Positions 54,012 through 62,187 of a stretch of DNA of 64,000 nucleotides are shown one piece after another. A program made the position numbers and the translations under genes. How positions within the stretch are numbered: position 1 is the first letter of the stretch; each line of letters begins with the position of its first letter. The stretch lies in NCBI GenBank assembly GCA_018401885.1, contig JAGYKB010000006.1, positions 45,584-109,583 on the forward strand, in the 5' to 3' direction. The stretch comes from Gammaproteobacteria bacterium (GTDB lineage Bacteria > Pseudomonadota > Gammaproteobacteria > Pseudomonadales > Pseudohongiellaceae). The notes below the pieces were generated by a model, which saw only the letters and a list, made by a program, of their open reading frames with translations, was not told where the DNA came from and ran no database searches.

Positions 54012-55106
54012 ATGAAAAAGCTTGTTCATGACTTCTACGATCGCTACTTCCACGACGAAGAATCGATCATTTTGCTGTTATTGCTTACGGCTGGTTTGAT
54101 GGTTCTGCTCACGCTGGGCGGAATCTTGGCGCCTTTGTTGACAGCGATTATCGTCGCCTACCTAATGCAGGGGCTGGTTAACACCTTTCTGAAATACGGC
54201 TTTTCGAATCGCCTCGCGTTTTTTCTGGTTTACGTCTTGTTCATCGGGGCATTCTTAGTGCTGCTTTTCATTCTCCTCCCGCAGGCATGGAATCAACTGA
54301 GACGTTTGATTGGTGAGTTGCCAAATTTGCTTAGTCAATGGCAAGCCTCGCTTATGTTGTTACCTGATCGCTACCCCAGTCTGTTTTCAGAGTCGCAGAT
54401 ACAGGAGTTCATCTTAGGCGTGCGGGGTGAGTTAGGAGGGTATGGACAGGTCATTCTGGAGTATTCGCTCGCGAGTATTCCCGGCATTATAGATTTGGTT
54501 ATTTTTCTCATATTGGTTCCGATTCTCGTGTTCTTCGTGATGAAAGATAAAGGTCAACTTATCGATTGGGCGGGTAATTTTCTTCCGCGCAACCGCCCTT
54601 TGATGAGTAAGATTTGGCATGAAATGGACCAACAGATATCGAATTACGTGCGAGGTAAAGGGCTTGAGATTATCATTGTCGGGCTTGCAAGTTTTTTATT
54701 GTTCGAAGTCTTGGGGCTTAATTATGCGTTGCTGCTTTCGGTGCTCGTTGGTCTCTCGGTGATCGTGCCCTATATTGGTGCCACGGTGGTGACCTTACCT
54801 GTAGCTGCGGTAGCTTTCGTCCAATGGGGTATTGGTGGCGAGTTCTACACTGCAATCATTGCGTATGGCATTTTGCAATTGATCGACGGTAACGTCTTGG
54901 TGCCAATTATTTTTTCTGAAGCGGTGAATCTGCATCCTGTGGCCATAATTGCGTCGGTCTTGATATTCGGAGGCATCTGGGGTCTGGCAGGTGTATTCTT
55001 CGCAATCCCTTTGGCGACGCTAGTGAAAGCTGTCATCAACTCGTGGCCTAGCAAAGTTGCGGCGGAGTCGGAGTTCACCCCAAAAACGCCTGAGACAGAG
55101 GGCTAA
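54012..55106 (+). CDS. AI-2E family transporter (PerM-like)
   Basis: Polytopic inner-membrane protein of 364 residues with about 7-8 spans. Signatures are LAPLLTAIIVAYLMQGLV near residue 40, GLSVIVPYIGATVVTLPVA and the C-terminal GGIWGLAGVFFAIPLATLVKAV. The family was named for a proposed autoinducer-2 exporter, and other members are sodium/proton antiporters; substrate here is unknown. Forms a likely two-gene unit with the TusA-like gene. Confidence 0.88.
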   Translation: MKKLVHDFYDRYFHDEESIILLLLLTAGLMVLLTLGGILAPLLTAIIVAYLMQGLVNTFLKYGFSNRLAFFLVYVLFIGAFLVLLFILLPQAWNQLRRLIGELPNLLSQWQASLMLLPDRYPSLFSESQIQEFILGVRGELGGYGQVILEYSLASIPGIIDLVIFLILVPILVFFVMKDKGQLIDWAGNFLPRNRPLMSKIWHEMDQQISNYVRGKGLEIIIVGLASFLLFEVLGLNYALLLSVLVGLSVIVPYIGATVVTLPVAAVAFVQWGIGGEFYTAIIAYGILQLIDGNVLVPIIFSEAVNLHPVAIIASVLIFGGIWGLAGVFFAIPLATLVKAVINSWPSKVAAESEFTPKTPETEG

Positions 55107-55191
55107 CGACGCACGAGATTCGACGCATAGCAACGACACACGTAACAGTGCAGGCAGTGCAGCCGCATCGGCAGTCTAAGGAAAACGAGTA

Positions 55192-56103
55192 ATGTCAGAA
55201 CAGAGTAAAAACGTAAAGTGGACAGCTAGCGGCAGTCTGGTGGCGATAGTTACGCCCATGACGGAGGGGGGGAGTATTGATTTTCCCGCGTTCGATAAAT
55301 TGGTCGAATGGCATATACAAAGCGGTACTCATGGCATCGTTGTTGTTGGCACAACAGGCGAGTCGGCGACGCTGAGTTCGCAGGAACACGTCGACCTTAT
55401 CGCGCATTGTGTCAAAACAGTTGCGGGTAGAGTTCCCGTTATCGCCGGTACCGGTTCTAACAATACAGCGGAGGCTCTTTTATTTACCGCCGAGGCGAAA
55501 GAACGGGGCGCAGATGCCTGTCTTTTAGTCACACCTTACTACACGAAACCTTCACAAAGAGGTCTCTATGAGCACTTTAAGCGAATAGCTGAAGGCGTAG
55601 ACATTCCGCAGATACTCTACAACGTTCCCGGGCGCACGATGTGTGATTTGTCCCTTGAAACGGTGAATGCGCTCGCTGATATTCCCAATATCGTTGGGAT
55701 AAAAGATGCGACAGGGGATATAGATCGTGGCCTTGCATTAATTGCTCGCTGCTCAGATAGGCTAGCGATCTATTGCGGCGAAGATGCGTTGAATTGCGAA
55801 CTCATTCTAGCCGGCGCGAAAGGCGCTATTTCTGTTACCGCGAATGTTGCCCCTGTCGAAATGGCGCGGGTGTGTGAATTCGCGATAGCAGGCGACGCAG
55901 AGCGTGCTCGCGAGGTAGACAGCGCATTAAGACTGCTACACCGCGACCTGTTTATCGAAGCTAATCCAGTCCCGGTAAAGTGGGCGCTTTGGCAAATGGG
56001 CCGAATTAACAGGGGTATCCGTTTGCCTCTCGTGGAACTCGATGAAAAATTTCACGTCAAAGTACTCGATGCATTGTTAAATGCTGGCATCAACGTAGGA
56101 TAG
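55192..56103 (+). CDS. dapA: 4-hydroxy-tetrahydrodipicolinate synthase DapA
   Basis: Commits aspartate semialdehyde and pyruvate to lysine and diaminopimelate. The barrel start GSLVAIVTPM, GTTGESATL, the PYYTKPSQRGLYEHF loop, YNVPGRT (Tyr) and the Schiff-base lysine in GIKDATGD are all visible. 303 residues, with a short N-terminal extension. A TAAGGA site precedes the ATG. bamC follows, as usual. Confidence 0.97.
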   Translation: MSEQSKNVKWTASGSLVAIVTPMTEGGSIDFPAFDKLVEWHIQSGTHGIVVVGTTGESATLSSQEHVDLIAHCVKTVAGRVPVIAGTGSNNTAEALLFTAEAKERGADACLLVTPYYTKPSQRGLYEHFKRIAEGVDIPQILYNVPGRTMCDLSLETVNALADIPNIVGIKDATGDIDRGLALIARCSDRLAIYCGEDALNCELILAGAKGAISVTANVAPVEMARVCEFAIAGDAERAREVDSALRLLHRDLFIEANPVPVKWALWQMGRINRGIRLPLVELDEKFHVKVLDALLNAGINVG

Positions 56104-56179
56104 TCAAAAGAGTAATTCGTCTCGTGTCTGCGCTTAAAGAATCGCATACTAATTAAAAAGACTCCGCTGGGAATAGGCA

Positions 56180-57283
56180 ATGCATCGTAAATATCATCAC
56201 TCGCTCCGACTGGCCTCCATAGCGCTTTTTTTAAGCGTTAGCGCTTGCAGTATTCCTGGTTTGGATAAAATAGGCTTAACCGGCGAAGACGGTCTGATAC
56301 GCGATCGCGTAGGCGACTATAGAGAAGCACCCATTCTACCGCAGATGGAGATCCCGAGCGATCTCGACAGCTATACTATCGATCAACTCTACGTTATCCC
56401 ACAGGTCGTCGAGGTGGCAGCAGATGCCGAACCGTTCGACGATGTGCCGATGCCGAAACCAATCGAGACGAGGCGGCGAGAGGGGGTCATCATCCAGAAT
56501 CTGGGCGATAGCCGCTGGATACTCCTCGATGCGACACCCGCTCAGGTATGGCCTTTGGTACGTGACTTTTGGTCACGTCTAAATGTCGTTCTGGACTATG
56601 AGAATCCGAGCAGTGGGATCGCAGAAACGGCTTGGGTTGAGGTAAATTCGGAACCTCTTTTGCGACACAAATACAGAATCAGTATCGAGCCCGGATTACA
56701 TTCGGGCTATGCAGAAATCTATGTCATTCACATGTCGGATTTGCGCACCGATCCAATCCCTTTGGTGCTCAACTGGCCTGAAATATCCGACTCTGTGGAC
56801 AGAGAGAGACAAATTCTTGATGCCCTTTCGCAGTATTTAGCGGACCGCAATGATGTTTATCAGGCGTCGTCTTCGAGTTTGCTGGCTGGCAGTATTGAAT
56901 CGGCACGCAAAGCGAATCTCATCGATATAGGCAGTGAAAATGAAAAGTTAGCGCTCCGCATCGATTACGGTCGTGCCTGGGTGCAGGTGCGGCAGTCAAT
57001 TGAGCGTGCAGAAATCGAAATCATAGACGCTAATCGCGACCAGTCAGTGATCAGCGTTAAGTTTGCAGGGATCAAAGACGACACAGACGAACCAGGCTTT
57101 TTCGGGCGTCTGCTGGGTAGAGGTCGCGGGCAGGACGCTGCGTTGCTGCAAGAATTTGCAGTCAGGCTACTCGACACTAGCGATACGATCGATGTCGTTA
57201 TTGAGACCTTAGGAGAGGAACAATCCTCCCAGAGCCGCCTAACCACAGAGCTTCTCCAAGAGATTAATGAGAACCTAATCTAG
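56180..57283 (+). CDS. bamC: Outer-membrane assembly lipoprotein BamC
   Basis: Accessory lipoprotein of the BAM complex. Basic start and hydrophobic segment end in lipobox VSAC near residue 22. An unstructured stretch follows (DYREAPILPQMEIPSDLD), then two helix-grip domains (around residues 100-215 and 255-345). 367 residues compared with 344 in E. coli. dapA-bamC is the conserved pair; purC, which usually follows, is replaced here by rmuC. Confidence 0.9.
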   Translation: MHRKYHHSLRLASIALFLSVSACSIPGLDKIGLTGEDGLIRDRVGDYREAPILPQMEIPSDLDSYTIDQLYVIPQVVEVAADAEPFDDVPMPKPIETRRREGVIIQNLGDSRWILLDATPAQVWPLVRDFWSRLNVVLDYENPSSGIAETAWVEVNSEPLLRHKYRISIEPGLHSGYAEIYVIHMSDLRTDPIPLVLNWPEISDSVDRERQILDALSQYLADRNDVYQASSSSLLAGSIESARKANLIDIGSENEKLALRIDYGRAWVQVRQSIERAEIEIIDANRDQSVISVKFAGIKDDTDEPGFFGRLLGRGRGQDAALLQEFAVRLLDTSDTIDVVIETLGEEQSSQSRLTTELLQEINENLI

Positions 57284-57299
57284 TCCCTGGCCTTAACTC

Positions 57300-58565
57300 A
57301 TGGAAACTTTTTTTCTTCTTTTCTCTCTGGGCGCGACAGCTTGTTTAGTATTCGCTGTAGTTTGGTTAGCGATAAAGCTGCAGAGACAAAGAGAAACCAA
57401 TCTTGTCTTAGAGAAAACCCTTGAACTCGAAAAGTCACAGTTTGAAGAGAAGCTCACACTTCTTAAAGAATCTAAAGAAGAGTTGAGTCTGCAATTTAAA
57501 AACCTTGCGAATGAAATATTCGACGACAAGAGCAAGCGTTTCGAAGAGAAAAACCAGCAAAGCCTTACAGCTCTGCTAAGTCCCTTGCAGGACAGAATCA
57601 AAACGTTTGAGAAGCGAGTCGAAGAGACTTACAGCAACGAGGCTAGAGAACGACATACACTCGGTGCCGAGATCAAAAAGCTTTATGAGCTCAACGATAA
57701 GCTGGGCGTAGAGGCGGCAAACCTTGTGCAAGCGCTAAAGGGCGACAACAAGTCGCAGGGTAACTGGGGAGAGCTAATTCTCACGAGCATTCTCGAGCGT
57801 TCCGGGCTGACTAAGGGTGTCGAATATGAGGTGCAAGTTAGTTTAAACGCTGAGGACGGTAGCCGTCTGCAGCCTGATGTCGTTGTCCATCTTCCTGAGT
57901 CGAGGGATATAATTATTGACTCGAAGGTCTCCCTCAAAGCATGGGAAGGCTTTACTAGCGCCGAAGACCCTGAATCGAAAGAGGGCTATCTAAAACAACA
58001 CATCCAGTCCATTCGTGGTCACGTTCGTGGCTTAGCGGCAAAAAACTATCAGAATCTTATCGGTGTTAACTCACTAGACTATGTTTTCTTGTTTATGCCT
58101 ATCGAATCCGCCTACTCGGTCGCGATCCAAGAAGCCCCCGATCTTAACCACGAAGCGTTCGAGAAGAACGTGATTTTCGTTGGCCCAACTACACTTTTGA
58201 CAACGCTAAAGACCGTGCAAAATTTGTGGCGGTTGGCGCAACAGAATCAAAATGCCAAACAAATTGCCGATGCAGCAGGCCGGCTTTACGATAAATTTGT
58301 TGCCTTTAGCGAAGATATCGAAGAGTTAGGTAAAAGGTTGGAAGCGACAAATGCGACTTATGACAAGGCGCATAATAAGCTGACAAGCGGTCGAGGGAAT
58401 CTCATTTCCAGAACCGAAAAATTACGCGAATTAGGAGCAAAAACAGCTAAAAAGCATAAAACGCATGTGCTTGATAAAGCATTAGGTATTGACGAGGACG
58501 ACGAGCCCATAACCACCGCTCTGCCTAGTGCTGCTGATTTTAGAGAGGCGCCGTTTGATGAATGA
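57300..58565 (+). CDS. rmuC: DNA recombination protein RmuC
   Basis: Predicted nuclease-fold protein that limits inversions between repeats. An N-terminal membrane segment (about residues 3-25), a long coiled coil (about 30-135) and the RmuC domain: NKSQGNWGELILTSILERSGL, LQPDVVVHLPESRDIIIDSKVSLKAWE (read in parts) and VFLFMPIESAYSVA. Acidic and Lys residues of the PD-(D/E)XK fold are present in PDV...DSKVS. 421 residues. Its last codons overlap miaE. Confidence 0.94.
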   Translation: METFFLLFSLGATACLVFAVVWLAIKLQRQRETNLVLEKTLELEKSQFEEKLTLLKESKEELSLQFKNLANEIFDDKSKRFEEKNQQSLTALLSPLQDRIKTFEKRVEETYSNEARERHTLGAEIKKLYELNDKLGVEAANLVQALKGDNKSQGNWGELILTSILERSGLTKGVEYEVQVSLNAEDGSRLQPDVVVHLPESRDIIIDSKVSLKAWEGFTSAEDPESKEGYLKQHIQSIRGHVRGLAAKNYQNLIGVNSLDYVFLFMPIESAYSVAIQEAPDLNHEAFEKNVIFVGPTTLLTTLKTVQNLWRLAQQNQNAKQIADAAGRLYDKFVAFSEDIEELGKRLEATNATYDKAHNKLTSGRGNLISRTEKLRELGAKTAKKHKTHVLDKALGIDEDDEPITTALPSAADFREAPFDE

Positions 58566-59184
58566 CGCGCTCGCCGACTTATTGGCGCCAATACAAAATT
58601 TCTTGCACTGCAGGACACCCGATGCATGGATCGAAGCTGCTAGTGAAAATCAGTCGCTGCTTCTGGTTGATCATGCCAACTGTGAGAAAAAAGCTGCGTC
58701 TACAGCAATGAACTTAATGTACAAATACACCGACAGACCTGAACTATTGAAGAAGATGTCGCAGTTAGCACGAGAAGAACTTTTGCACTTTCAACAAGTC
58801 GTTGAGCTCATGCAGACAAGAGGCGTGCGCTACGAGGGAGTATCCGCGTCGAGGTATGCAGCGAGTCTTAGGGCGCTATCAGAATCGAAGGGAGAGGAGC
58901 AACTCGTCGATACGCTGCTTATAGGCGCAATTATTGAAGCCCGCTCTTGCGAACGCTTCGCAGCGTTAGCACCGCATCTGGATGATGAATTAGCGAAATT
59001 TTATCGGAGTCTGCTTAAGTCTGAAGCGCGGCACTATGAAGATTATTTGGAGCTTGCTTCAGCCTATGCGCCAGCGGCGGGAGTTGATGTGGAAGAAAGG
59101 CTTCAGACGCTTCTTGCGGCCGAAGCGCTGCTAGTGGAAAGCGAGGATTCTCAATTCCGATTTCACTCGGGCGCCCCCACGTAA
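58558..59184 (+). CDS. miaE: tRNA-(ms2io6A)-hydroxylase MiaE
   Basis: Di-iron monooxygenase that hydroxylates ms2i6A37 of UNN-decoding tRNAs. Iron ligands sit in helical motifs AREELLHFQQV, IIEARSCERF and SEARHYEDYLEL (E-x2-H pattern). The ATG at 58558 overlaps the rmuC stop by 8 bases and gives 208 residues. It is coupled to rmuC by position; no functional link is implied. Confidence 0.93.
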   Translation: MNDALADLLAPIQNFLHCRTPDAWIEAASENQSLLLVDHANCEKKAASTAMNLMYKYTDRPELLKKMSQLAREELLHFQQVVELMQTRGVRYEGVSASRYAASLRALSESKGEEQLVDTLLIGAIIEARSCERFAALAPHLDDELAKFYRSLLKSEARHYEDYLELASAYAPAAGVDVEERLQTLLAAEALLVESEDSQFRFHSGAPT

Positions 59185-59196
59185 ACTTTTTTGAGG

Positions 59197-59754
59197 TTAG
59201 GGTTTGCAGGAACTAGGCGCGGTGAAATTAGCGCCCATCCGCCGAGTCAGTTCCGTCACGTCTCTGCATGGGATCGAGTCATTACCGGCAAGATTCAACG
59301 ATCTCAGAGTCTGAATTCTAAGCAGTGGCGAAATGTCTTCGATAAGATTGTCGCTTAGATTTAGTCCGCTCAGTCTGTCAAGACGCTCTAACGGGGTGAG
59401 ATTGCTAATGCGATTTTTCCCCAGATCAATAAACCGTAAATTCTGAAGTCGCGAGATATTTGCTAAATCGGTTACCTCGGAATTTGCACACGCGAGAACC
59501 TGCAGCTGATCATCGCTTTCAATTTTTTGCTGCCGCAGCGCGAAATTGATGCAGCCCTGTAGGTCTGCGCTGCGTACCTCGCCGGTATACAAGCGGTCTT
59601 GAGGATCGAATACTGCGGTGTTGTTTATCGATACGGTGTAGGGACTTGAGCATGCAGAAAGCATTAGCGCAAGCGTGAACGCCTGCAGCACAGGGCGACT
59701 AAACCCATGCGAGAGCTGCTTTTTGATCGGTTCATCAAGACTGCGGATAAGCAT
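59197..59754 (-). CDS. Leucine-rich-repeat lipoprotein
   Basis: 185 residues with a hydrophobic segment and lipobox LSAC near residue 35. Four LRR units of the internalin type follow (VTDLANISRLQNLRFIDLG, ISNLTPLERLDRLSGLNLS, IEDISPLLRIQTLRSLNLA), closed by two cysteines that may cap the fold. An exported binding protein of unknown partner. The start may be later than 59754, since about 20 charged residues come before the signal segment. Convergent with miaE. Confidence 0.75.
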   Translation of the reverse strand: MLIRSLDEPIKKQLSHGFSRPVLQAFTLALMLSACSSPYTVSINNTAVFDPQDRLYTGEVRSADLQGCINFALRQQKIESDDQLQVLACANSEVTDLANISRLQNLRFIDLGKNRISNLTPLERLDRLSGLNLSDNLIEDISPLLRIQTLRSLNLAGNDSIPCRDVTELTRRMGANFTAPSSCKP

Positions 59755-60070
59755 CTGATAGATCTCTTAGTAACATCCTAACGACGTCGCAACGGCGCGT
59801 GACTCAACGCAGACGGCTCAGGAGAGGAGGTTGCTCTCTTACTGGGGTAATGTAAAGCCGCTCGTCATTAAGTGTAGCATCGTTGAGCTTGAACGACCCT
59901 CTGTGGCTGGCAATTGGTAGATTTCCTCGCTAGACTGCGTCTCACTGCTGATGTCACGGTAGAGACTATTTCTCTGCTGGCAGACTCGCTCAAAATCGGT
60001 TGGCGGTCGAAGATCCCTGCTGGGAATTTTATGGCACTGCGGCGTTTTTAACTTTCAAGAAGGAATACAC
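59755..60070. other. 316-base gap, no gene seen
   Basis: Holds the promoters of the divergent LRR and FKBP genes. AAGGA lies 7 bases before the FKBP ATG. I see no small ORF with coding character, no tRNA and no strong inverted repeat. Confidence 0.4.
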
Positions 60071-60817
60071 ATGTCGAATCACTCGATCACCTCACTGTCC
60101 CATTCGCTAACAACGAGCATCGCACGTGCCGCAATATCGCTGTCAGCGGTCGCGAGCCTCTCTTTTCTTCTGATGAGTCAGGCCTCTGCACAGGAAGCAA
60201 TCGATCTCACCGATGAGGACAATCGCATCGGTTATTCTATCGGTGTGAATATCGGCCAGAACCTTGTTGCACAGGGCATCATTGCGGGTATCGACATGAA
60301 TAGCTTCGTGGCAGGTATGCGTGACGCAGCCGGCGATACTATCCAGTTAAGCAATGAGGAATTGTTCGCCGCGATTCAGCTTTTCCAAGAACGTATGACA
60401 GCGGCGGCCCAGGCAGAAATGGAAGCTAATCTCGCGTCCACGCAGGCCTTCCTCGAGTCTAACGGTACTAGAGAAGGGGTGGTCAGTACCGCGTCGGGTT
60501 TGCAATATGAGGTGATCTCAAGTGGCCCAGCCGATGGCGGGTCGCCAACAGCAAATGACGCCGTGCTCGCTCACTATCATGGAACTCTCATTGATGGGAC
60601 TGTGTTTGATAGCTCGGTCGACCGTGGCGAACCCGCTGAGTTTGGACTTAACCAAGTGATTAGCGGTTGGACCGAAGCGCTACAGCTGATGAGTGTAGGT
60701 GATAAGTGGCGTTTGTTTTTGCCACCAAATCTAGCTTACGGCGAGCAGTCGCCTACGCCAGCGATTCCGCCAAACTCTGCTTTGATATTTGAAGTAGAGC
60801 TGCTAGAAATACGCTAG
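60071..60817 (+). CDS. FKBP-type peptidyl-prolyl isomerase, FkpA/Mip-like
   Basis: Exported proline isomerase/chaperone. A signal peptide ends at ASAQE near residue 40. The N-terminal dimerisation domain (DNRIGYSIGVNIGQNLVAQG) is followed by a linker helix and the FKBP domain (VLAHYHGTLIDGTVFDSS, then GEPAEFGLNQVISGWTEAL and LFLPPNLAYG). 248 residues, as in FkpA. A single gene ended by a hairpin. Confidence 0.92.
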   Translation: MSNHSITSLSHSLTTSIARAAISLSAVASLSFLLMSQASAQEAIDLTDEDNRIGYSIGVNIGQNLVAQGIIAGIDMNSFVAGMRDAAGDTIQLSNEELFAAIQLFQERMTAAAQAEMEANLASTQAFLESNGTREGVVSTASGLQYEVISSGPADGGSPTANDAVLAHYHGTLIDGTVFDSSVDRGEPAEFGLNQVISGWTEALQLMSVGDKWRLFLPPNLAYGEQSPTPAIPPNSALIFEVELLEIR

Positions 60818-60833
60818 CGTATCGTTTTGTCCG

Positions 60834-60861
60834 CTAAGTGCGCCTTCGTCGGCGCGCTTAG
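60834..60861 (+). terminator. Hairpin after the FKBP gene, probable terminator
   Basis: CTAAGTGCGCC pairs with GGCGCGCTTAG (11 pairs with one T-G) around a 6-base loop, 16 bases after the stop. The following U content is weak (GTCCTAGTT), so termination may be partial. Confidence 0.55.
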
Positions 60862-60891
60862 GTCCTAGTTAACTTGTGTTTGTGGATTCCC

Positions 60892-62187
60892 ATGATCGCC
60901 GATTTTAATGCTCGCTTGCTCGAGTTCCTAGATTCAAGTCCAACCCCTTTTCACGCGGTAACAAGTCTTAGTAAGAAGCTAAAGGAAGCTGGCTTTATCC
61001 AAGTTGCCGACGGCGATAGCTGGCATCTGCAACCCGGCGGTCGTTACTTCGTCGTGCGAAATGAATCTGCGATCGTGGCGTTTATTTGTGGTACTGAACC
61101 ATTGATTGAAAATGGGATCAGGGTTGCGGGCGCACACACTGATAGCCCCTGTCTCAAAGTAAAACCTGTTCCCGTGGTTAAAAAACAAGGGTATGTTCAG
61201 CTCGGAGTCGAAGTTTACGGCGGCGCATTGCTAAACCCTTGGTTTGACCGTGATTTATCACTTGCTGGGCGGGTAGACTATCTTGCCGCGAACGGAAGCT
61301 TGCAATCGACGCTGCTCGATTTGCGTAGGCCGGTAGCATTTATCCCGAGCCTTGCGATTCATCTCGATCGCACAGCCAACGAGGGGAGAAAAATTAACCC
61401 TCAGACTGAAATGGCGCCACTGATTTCACAATTCTCTGGAGACGAGGATTTCTCCCTCGAGGCTTTTCTTCTCGATCAAATTCAGGCGCTACCTGAGTGC
61501 GAGACCGCAGCAGAAGTGCTATCGCATGAGTTGATGTTTTATGACACACAGCCTGCCGAGCTTTTGGGGCTAAAGGAGGAGTTTTTGGCCTCTGCGCGAT
61601 TGGATAATCTATTGAGCTGCTTTCTTGCCTGTGAGGCGCTTTGTGATGCGCCTGAAACGCACACATCTATTATGGTGTGTAATGACCACGAGGAAGTAGG
61701 CAGTGTCTCGACGTCGGGCGCTCAGGGGCCGCTGCTTCGTTCTGTGATTGAAAGGCTGCTTAGTTCGTCCGAGGCACAAGCTGACGGTTTCGACCGTCTA
61801 ATCAGTCAATCAGCGATGCTCTCGATCGACAATGCGCACGGCATCCACCCGAATTTTATCGATCGGCACGACGATAAGCACGGCCCGTTACTGAACAAGG
61901 GGCCGGTAATTAAGATAAATGCTAATCAGCGCTATGCTAGCAACTCTCACTCTGTGGCATTGTTTAAGTCTCTATGCGCCAGAGTTGGCGTTACGCCTCA
62001 GCTGTTCGCTATGCGCGCGGACATGGCATGCGGCAGCACTATCGGACCAATCACCTCGGCCTCATTGGGGATCGAGACGGTAGACGTTGGTGTACCCACC
62101 TTTGGTATGCATTCGATCCGAGAGCTCGCAGGTTCAGAAGACGCACGCGCACTCGCGAAGGTGGTTGCAGCTTTTTTTTCGCGTTAG
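60892..62187 (+). CDS. M18 family aspartyl aminopeptidase
   Basis: Zinc-dependent aminopeptidase that removes N-terminal acidic residues; a large oligomer in the cytosol. Zinc and catalytic motifs: VAGAHTDSPCLKVKP, NDHEEVGS (Glu base) and LSIDNAHGIHPNF, with the final metal-site region in FGMHSIRELAG. The ATG at 60892 gives MIADFNARLLEFLDSSPTPFHAV, the conserved start, and 431 residues. Its stop overlaps the convergent mnmC stop. Confidence 0.93.
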   Translation: MIADFNARLLEFLDSSPTPFHAVTSLSKKLKEAGFIQVADGDSWHLQPGGRYFVVRNESAIVAFICGTEPLIENGIRVAGAHTDSPCLKVKPVPVVKKQGYVQLGVEVYGGALLNPWFDRDLSLAGRVDYLAANGSLQSTLLDLRRPVAFIPSLAIHLDRTANEGRKINPQTEMAPLISQFSGDEDFSLEAFLLDQIQALPECETAAEVLSHELMFYDTQPAELLGLKEEFLASARLDNLLSCFLACEALCDAPETHTSIMVCNDHEEVGSVSTSGAQGPLLRSVIERLLSSSEAQADGFDRLISQSAMLSIDNAHGIHPNFIDRHDDKHGPLLNKGPVIKINANQRYASNSHSVALFKSLCARVGVTPQLFAMRADMACGSTIGPITSASLGIETVDVGVPTFGMHSIRELAGSEDARALAKVVAAFFSR

